From JBBQVS01 sp038211295 (GTDB lineage: Bacteria; Chloroflexota; Ktedonobacteria; Ktedonobacterales; Ktedonobacteraceae), in NCBI GenBank assembly GCA_038211295.1, contig JBBQVS010000026.1:1-44315 (forward strand): a DNA stretch of 44,315 nt, read 5' to 3'. Every line of letters starts with the position of its first letter. The first letter of the stretch is position 1. The notes under the pieces are model-generated. The model saw nothing but the letters and a program-made list of their open reading frames with translations, did no database searches and had not been told where the DNA came from. The translations under genes were made by a program, and so were the position numbers. This document shows positions 33,345-42,730 of this stretch, in pieces.

Positions 33345-35654
33345 ATGAACGCAGAAGCTTTGATTGGAACGGTGCTTGGCACCTGCACACTACAACGGTT
33401 GGTAGGACAGGGTGGGATGGGTGCGGTCTTTCTGGCGCAACAGTCACGCCCACGTCGGCAGGTTGCGGTCAAAGTATTGTTACCAATGGCATCCTTAACT
33501 CCCAACCAACTTGCGGCCTTTCTGGAACGCTTCCGTCGCGAGACGGACGCGGCGGCGTCGCTGGAACACACAAACATCATGCCTGTTCATGAGTATGGCG
33601 AATACGAGAATATCGCCTATCTGGTTATGCCGTACATCAGTGGTGGCACGCTCCGCGACGAGATGGAGCGCGAATGCCCGATGCCCCTGGCGAAAGTGGT
33701 CAACTACCTCGACCAGCTCGCAGCCGCCCTCGATTTCGCGCACGCGCACGGGGTTATTCACCGTGATATCAAACCCGCCAATATTCTGGTGACGGGCGAG
33801 GGCCGCCTCTTGCTGACGGACTTTGGCCTGGTCAAGATTATCACCGAGGGCCAGACGCCACAAGCGCGGCTCACGGGCGAGGGCGCACCCGTTGGTACAC
33901 CCGATTATATGGCACCGGAGCAAGTGATTGGCGAAGACGTAGATGGACGCTCTGACCTTTATTCGATTGGCATTATTTTGTATCAGATGATTACAGGCAC
34001 GACGCCGTTTCAGGGCGAGACACCAATGCAGATTGCCTCGCAACACCTGCAAGTGCCGCCACCATCGCCGCAGATGTTGCGTCCAGACCTGCCAATCGCG
34101 GCGGAACAGGTTATTCTCAAAGCACTTGCCAAGCGTCCCTCTGATAGATACGCGCGTGTACAAGACCTGGCGAAGGCATTTCGCACAGCATTGATTGGTT
34201 CCGGTATTCCTCTGGGCAGTGGTGCTAGCGCGGCCCTCAACGGAGCTACTGCCGCTCGTTTATTGACGCCACAGGCTGCGTTTGGTATGCAAAAGCAAAC
34301 AGCTCCTTCGCCAGCGTTCGGGCAGGGCGGCAATACTTTGCTGGATCGCCCAACGGGATTATTGCCCGCGTTTGGGTCGGGTGGTAGTGGCCTTTTGAGT
34401 AAAGCAATGGGGGGCCTTCCCTCCGTAACGACCACCTCGATGCCAGCCGCGAAGTCGGAGCGTTCCAGTGGCCTGCTTTCACGCACGGGCAAGTTCCCCC
34501 AGATGGCGACAGGCACGATGGGAACCATGCGTACCGCCGCACCGCAGGATACCGCAGATGTTGGCACAAACGGCTTTCCCGCTCTCTCTGCCAATATCAT
34601 GAACACACCATCGACAGACAGTTTACAGGTGCCAGCCGCGACACAGTTGGATACCTTCCGTCAGATGTCGCCCGCCCTGGATGGTACGGGAGCATTCAGC
34701 ATTCCCGATAGATCGCGCAACACGGTAAAGCTTACCTCACCGCTCAAGATTGTACAGGTGCCAGTCGCGGGCCAGCCGGGTCGATATATGACAGGACTGT
34801 TGCCCTCGGCATCCACTGCGCAGTTGCCGCCGCTCGAAGGTGAAACTGGTAAGAAGAAGCCTAAGAAGTGGGTTACGGTGGTCTCGCTTGTGGTTGTGCT
34901 GCTGCTGCTGATTGGCACCGCCAGCACGTTCTGGTTTGTTCGCACACATCCAAATCTTACCGCGAAGCAACAAACTACCACGCATCCTGCCAAGGTGGGG
35001 CCGCCCAACGTGAAAGCAACCGCGCTTTCTCAGGCAACCGCGACAGCACGCGCGAACATCATTCTCAATGATCCGTTGAGCACTAACACCAACAACTGGT
35101 TGACAACGCCCGCGAATGTGTACGCGTTCAAAGATGGCGCGTACCACATCACCGATCAGGGTGATAATGGGCGTGCGACGGTGCTACAATCCGCACCGTT
35201 CGCGGGCGCAATCGGGTATACACTGACGATGTATGAAATAAAAGGCGATGATGCCTCGGTCAACAACTCGTTTGGGATGATTATGCGCTTTAATCAGCAA
35301 ACAAAGGGTAAGACGACAGTCACAACGTTCTATAGCTTTGAGGTGGTCAATAGCAAGGGTGGCGAGTATCAGTTCTGGAAATACGATGATAGCAAAGGTG
35401 CCGCCGCCGCGAACGTCCCATGGACGAAACTCTGGCATCAGCCACTGGGGAACGAATTTCATCAGGGACAGGGAACGCCGAACGCCAACACGGTCAAGGT
35501 GTTTATGAATGGCGCGAAGTTCACTATCACAATGAATGGCAAAAATATCACAACTGTTCAAGATACCGCTCTTACAAATGGCACGGTGGGCATGATCGTC
35601 AACCTTAATGGTACAGAGGTTGCCTTCAAAAACCTCCTGCTTACACGGAACTAG
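33345..35654 (+). CDS. Receptor-type Ser/Thr protein kinase, first of pair
   Basis: A 769-residue PknB-like kinase. The kinase domain covers about 14-280: glycine loop GQGGMGAVF (21-29), Lys43 in VAVK, catalytic HRDIKPAN with Asp141, DFG at 159-161, then GTPDYMAPE (to Glu192), so it should be active. A Ser/Thr/Pro/Gly-rich linker (285-500) with several GLL motifs follows, then a conserved block VQVPVAGQPGRYMTGLLP, a Lys-rich patch (KKKPKKW) and one span at about 509-532. The extracellular part (about 565-769) is a beta-rich, lectin/LamG-like domain (YAFKDGAYHIT, YSFEVVNSKGG, VKVFMNGAKFTI). It would sense an outside ligand and phosphorylate cytoplasmic targets. ATG 33345 has GAAGAGG upstream. 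Confidence 0.9.
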   Translation: MNAEALIGTVLGTCTLQRLVGQGGMGAVFLAQQSRPRRQVAVKVLLPMASLTPNQLAAFLERFRRETDAAASLEHTNIMPVHEYGEYENIAYLVMPYISGGTLRDEMERECPMPLAKVVNYLDQLAAALDFAHAHGVIHRDIKPANILVTGEGRLLLTDFGLVKIITEGQTPQARLTGEGAPVGTPDYMAPEQVIGEDVDGRSDLYSIGIILYQMITGTTPFQGETPMQIASQHLQVPPPSPQMLRPDLPIAAEQVILKALAKRPSDRYARVQDLAKAFRTALIGSGIPLGSGASAALNGATAARLLTPQAAFGMQKQTAPSPAFGQGGNTLLDRPTGLLPAFGSGGSGLLSKAMGGLPSVTTTSMPAAKSERSSGLLSRTGKFPQMATGTMGTMRTAAPQDTADVGTNGFPALSANIMNTPSTDSLQVPAATQLDTFRQMSPALDGTGAFSIPDRSRNTVKLTSPLKIVQVPVAGQPGRYMTGLLPSASTAQLPPLEGETGKKKPKKWVTVVSLVVVLLLLIGTASTFWFVRTHPNLTAKQQTTTHPAKVGPPNVKATALSQATATARANIILNDPLSTNTNNWLTTPANVYAFKDGAYHITDQGDNGRATVLQSAPFAGAIGYTLTMYEIKGDDASVNNSFGMIMRFNQQTKGKTTVTTFYSFEVVNSKGGEYQFWKYDDSKGAAAANVPWTKLWHQPLGNEFHQGQGTPNANTVKVFMNGAKFTITMNGKNITTVQDTALTNGTVGMIVNLNGTEVAFKNLLLTRN

Positions 35655-35664
35655 GGGAAACACA

Positions 35665-38235
35665 ATGAACGCAGAAGCTTTGATCGGAAAAGTAGTTGGC
35701 ACTTGCACACTACAAAAGCTCATAGGGCAGGGCGGGATGGGGGCAGTCTTTCTGGCGCAACAATCGCGTCCACGCCGTCAGGTCGCGGTCAAAGTGCTGC
35801 TGCCCATTGTGCGCTTAAACCCCAATCAGCAGGCCGCCTTTTTGGAGCGTTTCCGCCGTGAGACTGACGCGGCGGCATCGCTCGATCATCCCAACATTCT
35901 GCCGGTTCATGAATATGGCGAGCGTGAGGGCTTGGCGTATCTGGTCATGCCCTATGTGAGTGGTGGTACGCTGCGTGATGAACTGGAACGCGAGGGGCCA
36001 CTACCACTGGCAAAGGTTGCCAACTATCTTGACCAGCTCGCAGCCGCGTTGGAGGTCGCGCACGGACGTGGTGTGATTCATCGTGACATTAAGCCCGCCA
36101 ACATCTTGAAGACAGCAGAAGGGCGACTTTTGCTGACGGACTTTGGTCTGGTCAAAGTAATCGCAGAGGGGCAGGCGGCCCAGGTGAGCCTCACGGGTGC
36201 AGGGGTGCCACTGGGAACACCGGACTATATGGCACCGGAGCAGGTGATGGGTGGTGAGATAGACGCCCGCGCCGACCTCTATGCGCTTGGTGTTGTGTTG
36301 TACCAGATGGTGACGGGCAAAACACCGTTCAAAGGCGACATGCCGATGCAGGTCGCGATGCAGCATGTGAACGCAGCTCCTCCATCGCCACGCAAGTTGC
36401 GCGAGGAACTGCCAGCGACGGCGGAGCAGGTGATGTTACGCGCGATTGCAAAGAAACCTGCTGACCGTTACGCCAATGCTCAAGACCTTGCCAGCGCATT
36501 TCGGCTCGCGCTCGCCGTTTCCGGTGTGCAGCTTTCCGCGCAGAACGTCGCGGGTGGTGGCCCCATTGCGCCGGGCGCGGAGAGTCGTTTATTTACGCCA
36601 CGCGGTCTCTTCGACCCCTCGTGGCAAACAGGGATGGCAAATACAGTGCAACAAAAACCTAAGTTTGGCGGTGTGTCGCGGGCAAATTCACACTCGCTTG
36701 TCCCTTTAACGCCGCGCCCGTCAGCCGACGCGACAGCGGGCCAGAACGATATAGTCGCGAAGACCAGCATGACGCTGGCCTCTCTGACCGACCTTATGCC
36801 GCCAGCTGACGCCGCGTCCAATGTACACATGAATACGCCGTATAACGCACAGAATCCATATACCCCCATCTCATTCGCTCCTGATATGGCGCAGGTGCAG
36901 CAACCTTCGAGTGCCGATGTAAATTCGATGAGTTCGGGCAATATGCGCCAGAACACGAATGGGCAGTCATCGCTCAAGCCGAGGCTCGTGCATAAGACTG
37001 GCCTGTTGCGTCCAACAAGCAACAGTGGTATCACAGGCATAGATGTGCCACAGACAAATATACCGTTCGCCCCCCCCTATCCAACGGTGCCATCGACGCC
37101 TGGGAGCATGGGTAAAAGCGGTTTCAATCCTCCCTCGCCGGTGCCAACGAATAGAGTGGGCGGCACTTCTGGTACTGCGACATTCTTTTCCGGTGTGCGG
37201 GGAACGGCGGGCGCGACAGGCATGTTGCCGTCTGATATGTCGCAAGGTGGAGGTGGACAGGGGGCCGCAACGACGGTTAAGCTGACGCAATCGTTCAAGG
37301 TCATTCAGGTGCCTGTCGCGGGCCAACCGGGGCAGTTCGTGACGGGACTCTTGCCCATGCAACCGCAAGATCAAGACGGTATGCCGCTTTCGTCCGCGTC
37401 AAACCTGGAACCCTTGCTTTCGGGTACACCGCTGCGAGCCTTCAACAAGGCGAAAAAGAACGCGAAGGCATTACTTGTGTGCGCGGTGGTCTTGCTTGTG
37501 CTGCTCAGCTCTGGTACATTCTGGTTTGTGAATGCACACACAAACATCAACAACGCGAGACAGCGTGCCGTTGTGGTGACGCCCAACGCGACTGCGACGG
37601 CGGGTGTACGAGCGACTGCGACGGCACAGGCGAACATCATTCTCAGCGATCCTTTAAGCGAGAATAGCCACAACTGGCATGTCTCGAATGGCGGGCCGCA
37701 ACAGTATGTTTTCAAGGACAAAGCGTACCATATTACTAATAATGATACACAATCGCTTGCCATCGCGTTACTACCAGATGAGACCGTAAGTAGCCCTTAC
37801 GTTTATTCGTTGACAATGCAGGCGTTAAGTGGTGACGAAACGACCATCACCAATCAGTTTGGATTGGTGTATAACTTCAGCGTGCATCAGAAGGATGGCA
37901 AAACATACAAGTCTTTTTATATTTTTGAAGTGGCGAATACAAAAGGCGGTCACTATCAACTGCTCAAGTACGATGATAGCGGCGATCAGGCAAACGGCCC
38001 CTGGTCAACGCTCTGGTCGGGCGCATATGAGAACGAGTTTCACGCGGGTCATGGCAAGAGCAGCGTAAACACGTTTAAGGTTATTGTCAATGGCGGCAAG
38101 TTTACGCTGATGGTAAACAACAAAAAGGTTGGTGAAGCGCAGGATGGCTCACTGAAGAGTGGTCTGGTCGGGATGCTTGTAAACCTGAATAAGACAGAAG
38201 TGGCATTTTCCAATCTGATCTTGACCTATAAATAA
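35665..38235 (+). CDS. Receptor-type Ser/Thr protein kinase, second of pair
   Basis: An 856-residue paralog, starting 10 bases after the first kinase stop (SD AGGGGA, ATG 35665; the longer frame from 35608 lies inside the first gene). The kinase domain (about 14-280) is nearly the same, with GQGGMGAVF, VAVK, HRDIKPAN, DFG and APE all present. The linker is longer (to about 600) and different, rich in Pro, Asn and Met (TNIPFAPPYPTVPSTP), but ends with the shared VIQVPVAGQPGQFVTGLLP block before the span ALLVCAVVLLVLLSSGTFWFV (about 602-622). The ectodomain (about 650-856) matches the first in layout (YVFKDKAYHIT, YIFEVANTKGG, FKVIVNGGKFTL) with clear divergence, so ligands may differ. Confidence 0.9.
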   Translation: MNAEALIGKVVGTCTLQKLIGQGGMGAVFLAQQSRPRRQVAVKVLLPIVRLNPNQQAAFLERFRRETDAAASLDHPNILPVHEYGEREGLAYLVMPYVSGGTLRDELEREGPLPLAKVANYLDQLAAALEVAHGRGVIHRDIKPANILKTAEGRLLLTDFGLVKVIAEGQAAQVSLTGAGVPLGTPDYMAPEQVMGGEIDARADLYALGVVLYQMVTGKTPFKGDMPMQVAMQHVNAAPPSPRKLREELPATAEQVMLRAIAKKPADRYANAQDLASAFRLALAVSGVQLSAQNVAGGGPIAPGAESRLFTPRGLFDPSWQTGMANTVQQKPKFGGVSRANSHSLVPLTPRPSADATAGQNDIVAKTSMTLASLTDLMPPADAASNVHMNTPYNAQNPYTPISFAPDMAQVQQPSSADVNSMSSGNMRQNTNGQSSLKPRLVHKTGLLRPTSNSGITGIDVPQTNIPFAPPYPTVPSTPGSMGKSGFNPPSPVPTNRVGGTSGTATFFSGVRGTAGATGMLPSDMSQGGGGQGAATTVKLTQSFKVIQVPVAGQPGQFVTGLLPMQPQDQDGMPLSSASNLEPLLSGTPLRAFNKAKKNAKALLVCAVVLLVLLSSGTFWFVNAHTNINNARQRAVVVTPNATATAGVRATATAQANIILSDPLSENSHNWHVSNGGPQQYVFKDKAYHITNNDTQSLAIALLPDETVSSPYVYSLTMQALSGDETTITNQFGLVYNFSVHQKDGKTYKSFYIFEVANTKGGHYQLLKYDDSGDQANGPWSTLWSGAYENEFHAGHGKSSVNTFKVIVNGGKFTLMVNNKKVGEAQDGSLKSGLVGMLVNLNKTEVAFSNLILTYK

Positions 38236-38309
38236 GAATTAAACATGTAAAGCGAGTGCAAGAACACTCACAGAATTTCGTGAGTGTCTGCTGTGGAGGT
38301 TATTGGCTG

Positions 38310-38780
38310 ATGCATACTCTCTCTCTCTTCGTTCCATTCGCGCAACTTAGCCAGAGCAGCGCAAAAATACTGTCGCTTCCCTTTGGCAATCTAATTACCG
38401 CGACACTCTGGATCACTGGCTTTCTATGCCTCTTGAATATTGGGCTTGCTATTTTCTATCGACGCAGAAAAGCGCGTGAGGTTGCGTCATATTACACGGT
38501 GTTTACGTTTGAACTTGTAATCTTTGTGTTCGCGTTGCTGTTGCACACGGGCGTGATTACCCGCGTTCCCTTTCCTCTGCCACCGGGACTGCCAATCAAT
38601 CGTGCCGAGATAGGCGCGACCATCGCGGTAGGCATAGGGTTATTTCCTGCAACCTTTTGGCATCGTACTTCGTTCTCAGATGTAGGAGCGCGTATGGCGG
38701 CGGACGCGAAGACGATGAATGATCGTGATGGTGGGGTGAAGATAGGCCGCAAAAATGTTCCAGGCGAATGGATGAATTAG
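38310..38780 (+). CDS. Small three-span membrane protein of unknown function
   Basis: A 156-residue hydrophobic protein of no recognised family. Spans are visible at LITATLWITGFLCLLNIGLAIFY, then YTVFTFELVIFVFALLLHTGVI, then AEIGATIAVGIGLFPATFWH. A polar C terminus (ARMAADAKTMNDRDGG) follows. The frame is open from 38256; ATG 38310 has GGAGG at 38295-38299. It follows the second kinase by 74 bases in the same direction and may be in that unit. Its stop lies 32 bases before the next small gene. Confidence 0.6.
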   Translation: MHTLSLFVPFAQLSQSSAKILSLPFGNLITATLWITGFLCLLNIGLAIFYRRRKAREVASYYTVFTFELVIFVFALLLHTGVITRVPFPLPPGLPINRAEIGATIAVGIGLFPATFWHRTSFSDVGARMAADAKTMNDRDGGVKIGRKNVPGEWMN

Positions 38781-38812
38781 TCAAAAATATATACTCAGGT
38801 TTTAATAGTATT

Positions 38813-39064
38813 ATGAAAAAGATTACTGCATGGCAGGTGCGTATTGTCGCGCTCGCGTTTCTCGTTATCTTTGTAGGAAGTAGTTCACAGGTACTGGCGA
38901 ATACGCTCGCGGCTGGCATAGAAGCCGAGACACATGTGACAACTATCACCACTCCTATCGTACAACTCACTCCTCACTCCTCGCATCGCGGACTGCACAT
39001 TCAGCATGTGCGACACGCAGGCGCGGACACGACTGGCGGCTATAGCGCAGGAAATGACCGCTAG
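38813..39064 (+). CDS. Small exported hypothetical protein
   Basis: An 83-residue product. MKKITAWQVRIVALAFLVIFVGSSSQVLA is a good Sec signal peptide with cleavage likely after VLA near residue 29. The mature part (about 54 residues) is His/Thr-rich (HSSHRGLHIQHVRHAG), which might bind metal. No family recognised. The SD is weak. An in-frame ATG at 38768 would add 15 residues before the signal and is less likely. Its TAG shares the palindrome CTAG (39061-39064) with the stop of convergent cydC. Short but supported by the clean signal peptide. Confidence 0.5.
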   Translation: MKKITAWQVRIVALAFLVIFVGSSSQVLANTLAAGIEAETHVTTITTPIVQLTPHSSHRGLHIQHVRHAGADTTGGYSAGNDR

Positions 39065-40848
39065 AGTGTAGCGGTCACGCCTGCCTGTTGTTGTTGCCAC
39101 ATGCGCCAGTAGTCGGTTTCGTTCTGAAGCAGTTGCTGATGTGTACCGCGCTCGCTGATGTGGCCCTGCTGAAAGACGAGGATTTCATCCGCCGACTCCA
39201 TCGCGGTCAAACGGTGCGTCACCATCAGGGTCGCGCGTCCTTTGCTTAACGCGTGTATCGCCTGTAGCACACTCTGCTCCGCGATGGCGTCAAGGTTGAC
39301 GGTTGGCTCGTCAAGCAACACAATGGGAGTGTTCTTGAGAAAGGCGCGGGCGATGGCGACGCGTTGACGCTCGCCTCCACTCAACAAGAAGCCCTGCTCA
39401 CCAACCTGTGTGTCGTAGCCATTTGGAAGCGTCTGCACAAACTCGTGCAGGTTGGCATTTCGCGCGGCCTCAATCATGGCCTCTTCGCTCGCCTCCGGTT
39501 GGGCAAGCAGCAGGTTCGCCCGAATAGTTGTGTTGAACAGGTGCGTATCCTGCTCAACTACGCTCACCAGCGTATAGAGGTCGTCCTGCTTATACTCGCG
39601 TAGCTCGCGCCCACCGAGGGTGATATGGCCCTCTTCATACTCAAAGAAGCGTAGCAAGAGACGTGTCAAGGTGGACTTGCCCGACCCACTTGGCCCGACC
39701 AGCATTACATAGTCGTCGGGTCTTAGCGTGAGGTTGATATCCCGCAACACATACGGCTCGTCCTGCGCGTAGCGGAAGTTGAGTTGCTTGATGTGCAGCG
39801 TAGTATCCTGTGGCAAAGGCGCGGGATGCTGTGGCTCCGTCACCGCCGGGAGAGCATCGACGATCTCGAAGAGCCGACTGGCTGCCTTGAGGTTGCCCCC
39901 AAGCTGCTGAAATGTGGCGGGAAGTGGTAAGACAATCTCAAAGCTTGCTAGAGCCGATAGCACAAGCAAGGCCAGAAAGATGCCGTCCAGTTGTCCGCTA
40001 TGCACAAAGGGAATTGCGATAAAGAGCATGACCCACGCGGTCATGTTCATCAAAAAGTTGGTCAGCGCGTTTTGCGTCCCGCCAATGTACGCCGTGACCA
40101 TTTGCATTCGATTGAGCTTCTTTGTGAGTGCCTGAATATGCGCGGCCTGTTGCTGCTCCTGTCCGAACGCGACTAGATCGGCAATACCCTGCACGCTATC
40201 CACAAGCTGCGCCTGCAAGTCCGAGCGGGTCGCGACGATGCGCTGCCCCAGTTCTCGACTCGCGAGATGGGAAAGAGCGGGTATGACGACGCTGGAAAGC
40301 AAGAACAGGCCCAAGTACACCAGACCGAACAGGCCACCAAACGCGCCCAGGAAGAGCCACATGAGTAGGGCGACGAGGGCCGCGACAATTGGAGGAGCCA
40401 GCACGCGAATATAGAAGTTTTGTAGCAGGTCTACATCCGCTACGGCGCGGCGCAACACATCGCCACTTCGTAGTTCCTGTTGTGAGCCGTTTTTCAAGGT
40501 CATCAAACGCGCTGGAACAAGTGGAACGAGAGCTTTGTAAAACCAGACGCGCATATCGGCGAGCAGACGGAACGCGGCTTTGTGTGAGACTAACCGCTCC
40601 AAGTAGCGGAACGCTCCGCGTGCGATACCGAAGAAGCGCACGCCCACAATAGCGATTGACAGAGCCGCCTCGGATGGATGCAATGCCGCCTGCGAGATGA
40701 GATAGGCGGAGGTCGCGGCGAGACCGATGCCGCTCAACACGGTAGCAGTCCCAATCAAGGCCGAGAGAGCCATCCAGTTCCTGACAGGCCATGCCAACTT
40801 GAGTAGACGTGTAAATGTCGTTTGAGTATGTTGTGTAGTAACGTTCAT
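39061..40848 (-). CDS. cydC: ABC transporter CydC (cytochrome bd assembly)
   Basis: A 595-residue half-transporter: six spans in the N-terminal ~310 residues (WMALSALIGTATVLSGIGLAATSAYLIS first), then an ATPase with Walker A GPSGSGKST near 370, signature LSGGERQRVAIA near 475 and Walker B IVLLDEPTVNLD near 495, then MVTHRL. CydDC exports cysteine/glutathione to the periplasm and is needed for heme insertion in cytochrome bd. The start ATG overlaps the cydD stop by four bases with SD GGAGTTATCGC, so the two halves are coupled. It is last in the cydABDC operon and meets a small exported gene tail to tail. Confidence 0.9.
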   Translation of the reverse strand: MNVTTQHTQTTFTRLLKLAWPVRNWMALSALIGTATVLSGIGLAATSAYLISQAALHPSEAALSIAIVGVRFFGIARGAFRYLERLVSHKAAFRLLADMRVWFYKALVPLVPARLMTLKNGSQQELRSGDVLRRAVADVDLLQNFYIRVLAPPIVAALVALLMWLFLGAFGGLFGLVYLGLFLLSSVVIPALSHLASRELGQRIVATRSDLQAQLVDSVQGIADLVAFGQEQQQAAHIQALTKKLNRMQMVTAYIGGTQNALTNFLMNMTAWVMLFIAIPFVHSGQLDGIFLALLVLSALASFEIVLPLPATFQQLGGNLKAASRLFEIVDALPAVTEPQHPAPLPQDTTLHIKQLNFRYAQDEPYVLRDINLTLRPDDYVMLVGPSGSGKSTLTRLLLRFFEYEEGHITLGGRELREYKQDDLYTLVSVVEQDTHLFNTTIRANLLLAQPEASEEAMIEAARNANLHEFVQTLPNGYDTQVGEQGFLLSGGERQRVAIARAFLKNTPIVLLDEPTVNLDAIAEQSVLQAIHALSKGRATLMVTHRLTAMESADEILVFQQGHISERGTHQQLLQNETDYWRMWQQQQAGVTATL

Positions 40849-42644
40849 GCGATAACTCCCGCGCCCTCATATGCTCGTACCAGGTTCTGGTAGATTGGTG
40901 AGCTTTGGAGCAAGTTTGTATGCGTGCCGTGAGCGGCAACGCGCCCGTCATGTACAACGATAATCTGATCGGCATTTCTAATGGTGTTGAGACGATGAGC
41001 AATCACCAGCACAATGCGATTCTGCATCACGGTATCGATGGCGCGAAAGACCTGTTCTTCGCTTTGCCCGTCCAGCGTCGAGGTCGCTTCATCCAGCAGT
41101 AGAATGGGGGCGTCCTTCAGAAACGCGCGTGCCAGGCTCAGACGTTGCACCTGTCCGCCGCTTAGACGCGCCCCGCGCTCGCCAATAATCGTATCGTAGC
41201 CACGTGGTAGCGTCTGAATAAACGCATCTACATCCGCTGCCTGTGCCGCAGTCACAACATCCGCGAGGGAGGCATCGGCGCGACCCATGCGGATATTTTC
41301 CGCGATGGTGGTATTGAACACGTAGGGATTCTGCGGTTGCCATGCGACCATTGTGCGCCATGCCTGCGCCGTGAACTCCTGAATGGGGCGACCATCGATG
41401 TTAATATTGCCTTGCGTCGGCTCCATGAAGCGCAATAGCAGGCTCGCGATAGTCGTTTTGCCCGCTCCGCTTGCTCCCACGAACGCCACCTTTTGCCCAG
41501 GGAGTATCTCGAACGAAACGCCCTGTAACGCCTCACGCTTCAGTTGATTCTCGTCGGAGGACGGGTAGGCATAGTGCACATCATGAAACGCAAGCGAGTT
41601 GTGAACGCTTCTTTCCACTCCTGTGTGCGCTGTATCGTTTGAACGCTGGTTAGCGGCGGCGCGTGTGGTGGGCGCGGTCTCCCCCGTCTGAGTTGGCGTC
41701 TCGAAAATGGCGAAGATGCGTTCCGCGCTTGCCGCGCTGTCCATGCTAGCGTGAAATTGAGTGCCAAGCGAGCGCAGGGGCAGGTAAAACTCAGGGGCCA
41801 GCAGCAATATAAAGAAGGCGGACTCAAACGGCATTCCATTGTAGAGCAGGCGCAGGCCAATCTCTACCGCGATAATGCCCGTGCTGAGCGTCGCGCCCAT
41901 TTCCATCACAAACGAGGAGAGAAACGCGATCCGTAGCACTTTCATCGTCACCTCTCCATACCGCTCACTCACGCGCCGAATCGTCTCCTCCTGCACAGCA
42001 GAGCGTCCAAACAGCTTGAGGGTCGTCAGGCCCTGCAGTACGTCTAGAAAGTGAGCACTGAGCAGACTCAATACCTGCCAACGTTTCTTCGTCATGGCGT
42101 TGGCCTGCATTCCGATAAGGATCATAAAGAAGGGAAGAATAGGCCAGGTCACAAGCAGCACGATGCCGGAAAGAATATCGATTTTGAATACCGTAATCAG
42201 AATTACTGTAGGAATAATCATGGTCGAGGCGACTTGCGGGAAAAACTGGATGAAGTACGCGTCAAGTGACTCGATGCCATCAGCGGTGGTATTCACAATC
42301 TCACCGCTCCGCTCGCCCTTTGTGTAGAGCGGCCCCAGTTTGAACAGGTGCGTGAAGAGGCGGTTGCGAAGATCGCTTTTCACAACACAGGAGACCGCGT
42401 TTGTAATCACGTCGCCACACAGCACTAAAGCCGCGCGTATGCCGAGTATTGCGAGCAAGATATAGAGGGCGGTTAGTGCCTGTGGCAGAGCCTGTTTGAG
42501 AAGAAACACGCCGTTGATGATGTGCGCGATAAACGTGGCCTGCGCGACAATGCAGAGCGCGGTCAAAATGCTCAGTATTCCCACCAGCGCGATATAGAGA
42601 TACATTGTTTTTACATAGTGTAGAAGGCGTTTATTGATACTCAT
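40845..42644 (-). CDS. cydD: ABC transporter CydD (cytochrome bd assembly)
   Basis: A 599-residue half-transporter. Six spans (YIALVGILSILTALCIVAQATFIAHII first), then an ATPase domain with Walker A GASGAGKTT near 385, signature LSGGQVQRLSLARAF near 490, Walker B ILLLDEATSTLDGQSE near 510 and VIAHRLNTI. It forms a heterodimer with CydC. The frame reaches GTG 42674, but ATG 42644 has GAGGT upstream and gives a normal N terminus (MSINKRLLHYV). It lies 56-86 bases after cydB, a gap that holds a short GTAGGGG hairpin that may tune expression between the oxidase and exporter halves. Confidence 0.9.
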   Translation of the reverse strand: MSINKRLLHYVKTMYLYIALVGILSILTALCIVAQATFIAHIINGVFLLKQALPQALTALYILLAILGIRAALVLCGDVITNAVSCVVKSDLRNRLFTHLFKLGPLYTKGERSGEIVNTTADGIESLDAYFIQFFPQVASTMIIPTVILITVFKIDILSGIVLLVTWPILPFFMILIGMQANAMTKKRWQVLSLLSAHFLDVLQGLTTLKLFGRSAVQEETIRRVSERYGEVTMKVLRIAFLSSFVMEMGATLSTGIIAVEIGLRLLYNGMPFESAFFILLLAPEFYLPLRSLGTQFHASMDSAASAERIFAIFETPTQTGETAPTTRAAANQRSNDTAHTGVERSVHNSLAFHDVHYAYPSSDENQLKREALQGVSFEILPGQKVAFVGASGAGKTTIASLLLRFMEPTQGNINIDGRPIQEFTAQAWRTMVAWQPQNPYVFNTTIAENIRMGRADASLADVVTAAQAADVDAFIQTLPRGYDTIIGERGARLSGGQVQRLSLARAFLKDAPILLLDEATSTLDGQSEEQVFRAIDTVMQNRIVLVIAHRLNTIRNADQIIVVHDGRVAAHGTHTNLLQSSPIYQNLVRAYEGAGVIA

Positions 42645-42697
42645 TATTTTTGTGACCTCGTCGATGCAGGCCACGCTGGATAGGGCAACGAACTCAT

Positions 42698-42721
42698 GTA
42701 GGGGATGTCAGCACCCCCTAC
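42698..42721 (-). promoter_or_regulatory. Short hairpin between cydB and cydD
   Basis: GTAGGGG (42698-42704) pairs with CCCCTAC (42715-42721) around a 10-nt loop. Position inside the operon suggests mRNA processing or partial termination. The text resembles a common intergenic repeat, so it may have no specific role. Confidence 0.35.
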
Positions 42722-42730
42722 GCGGATTCT

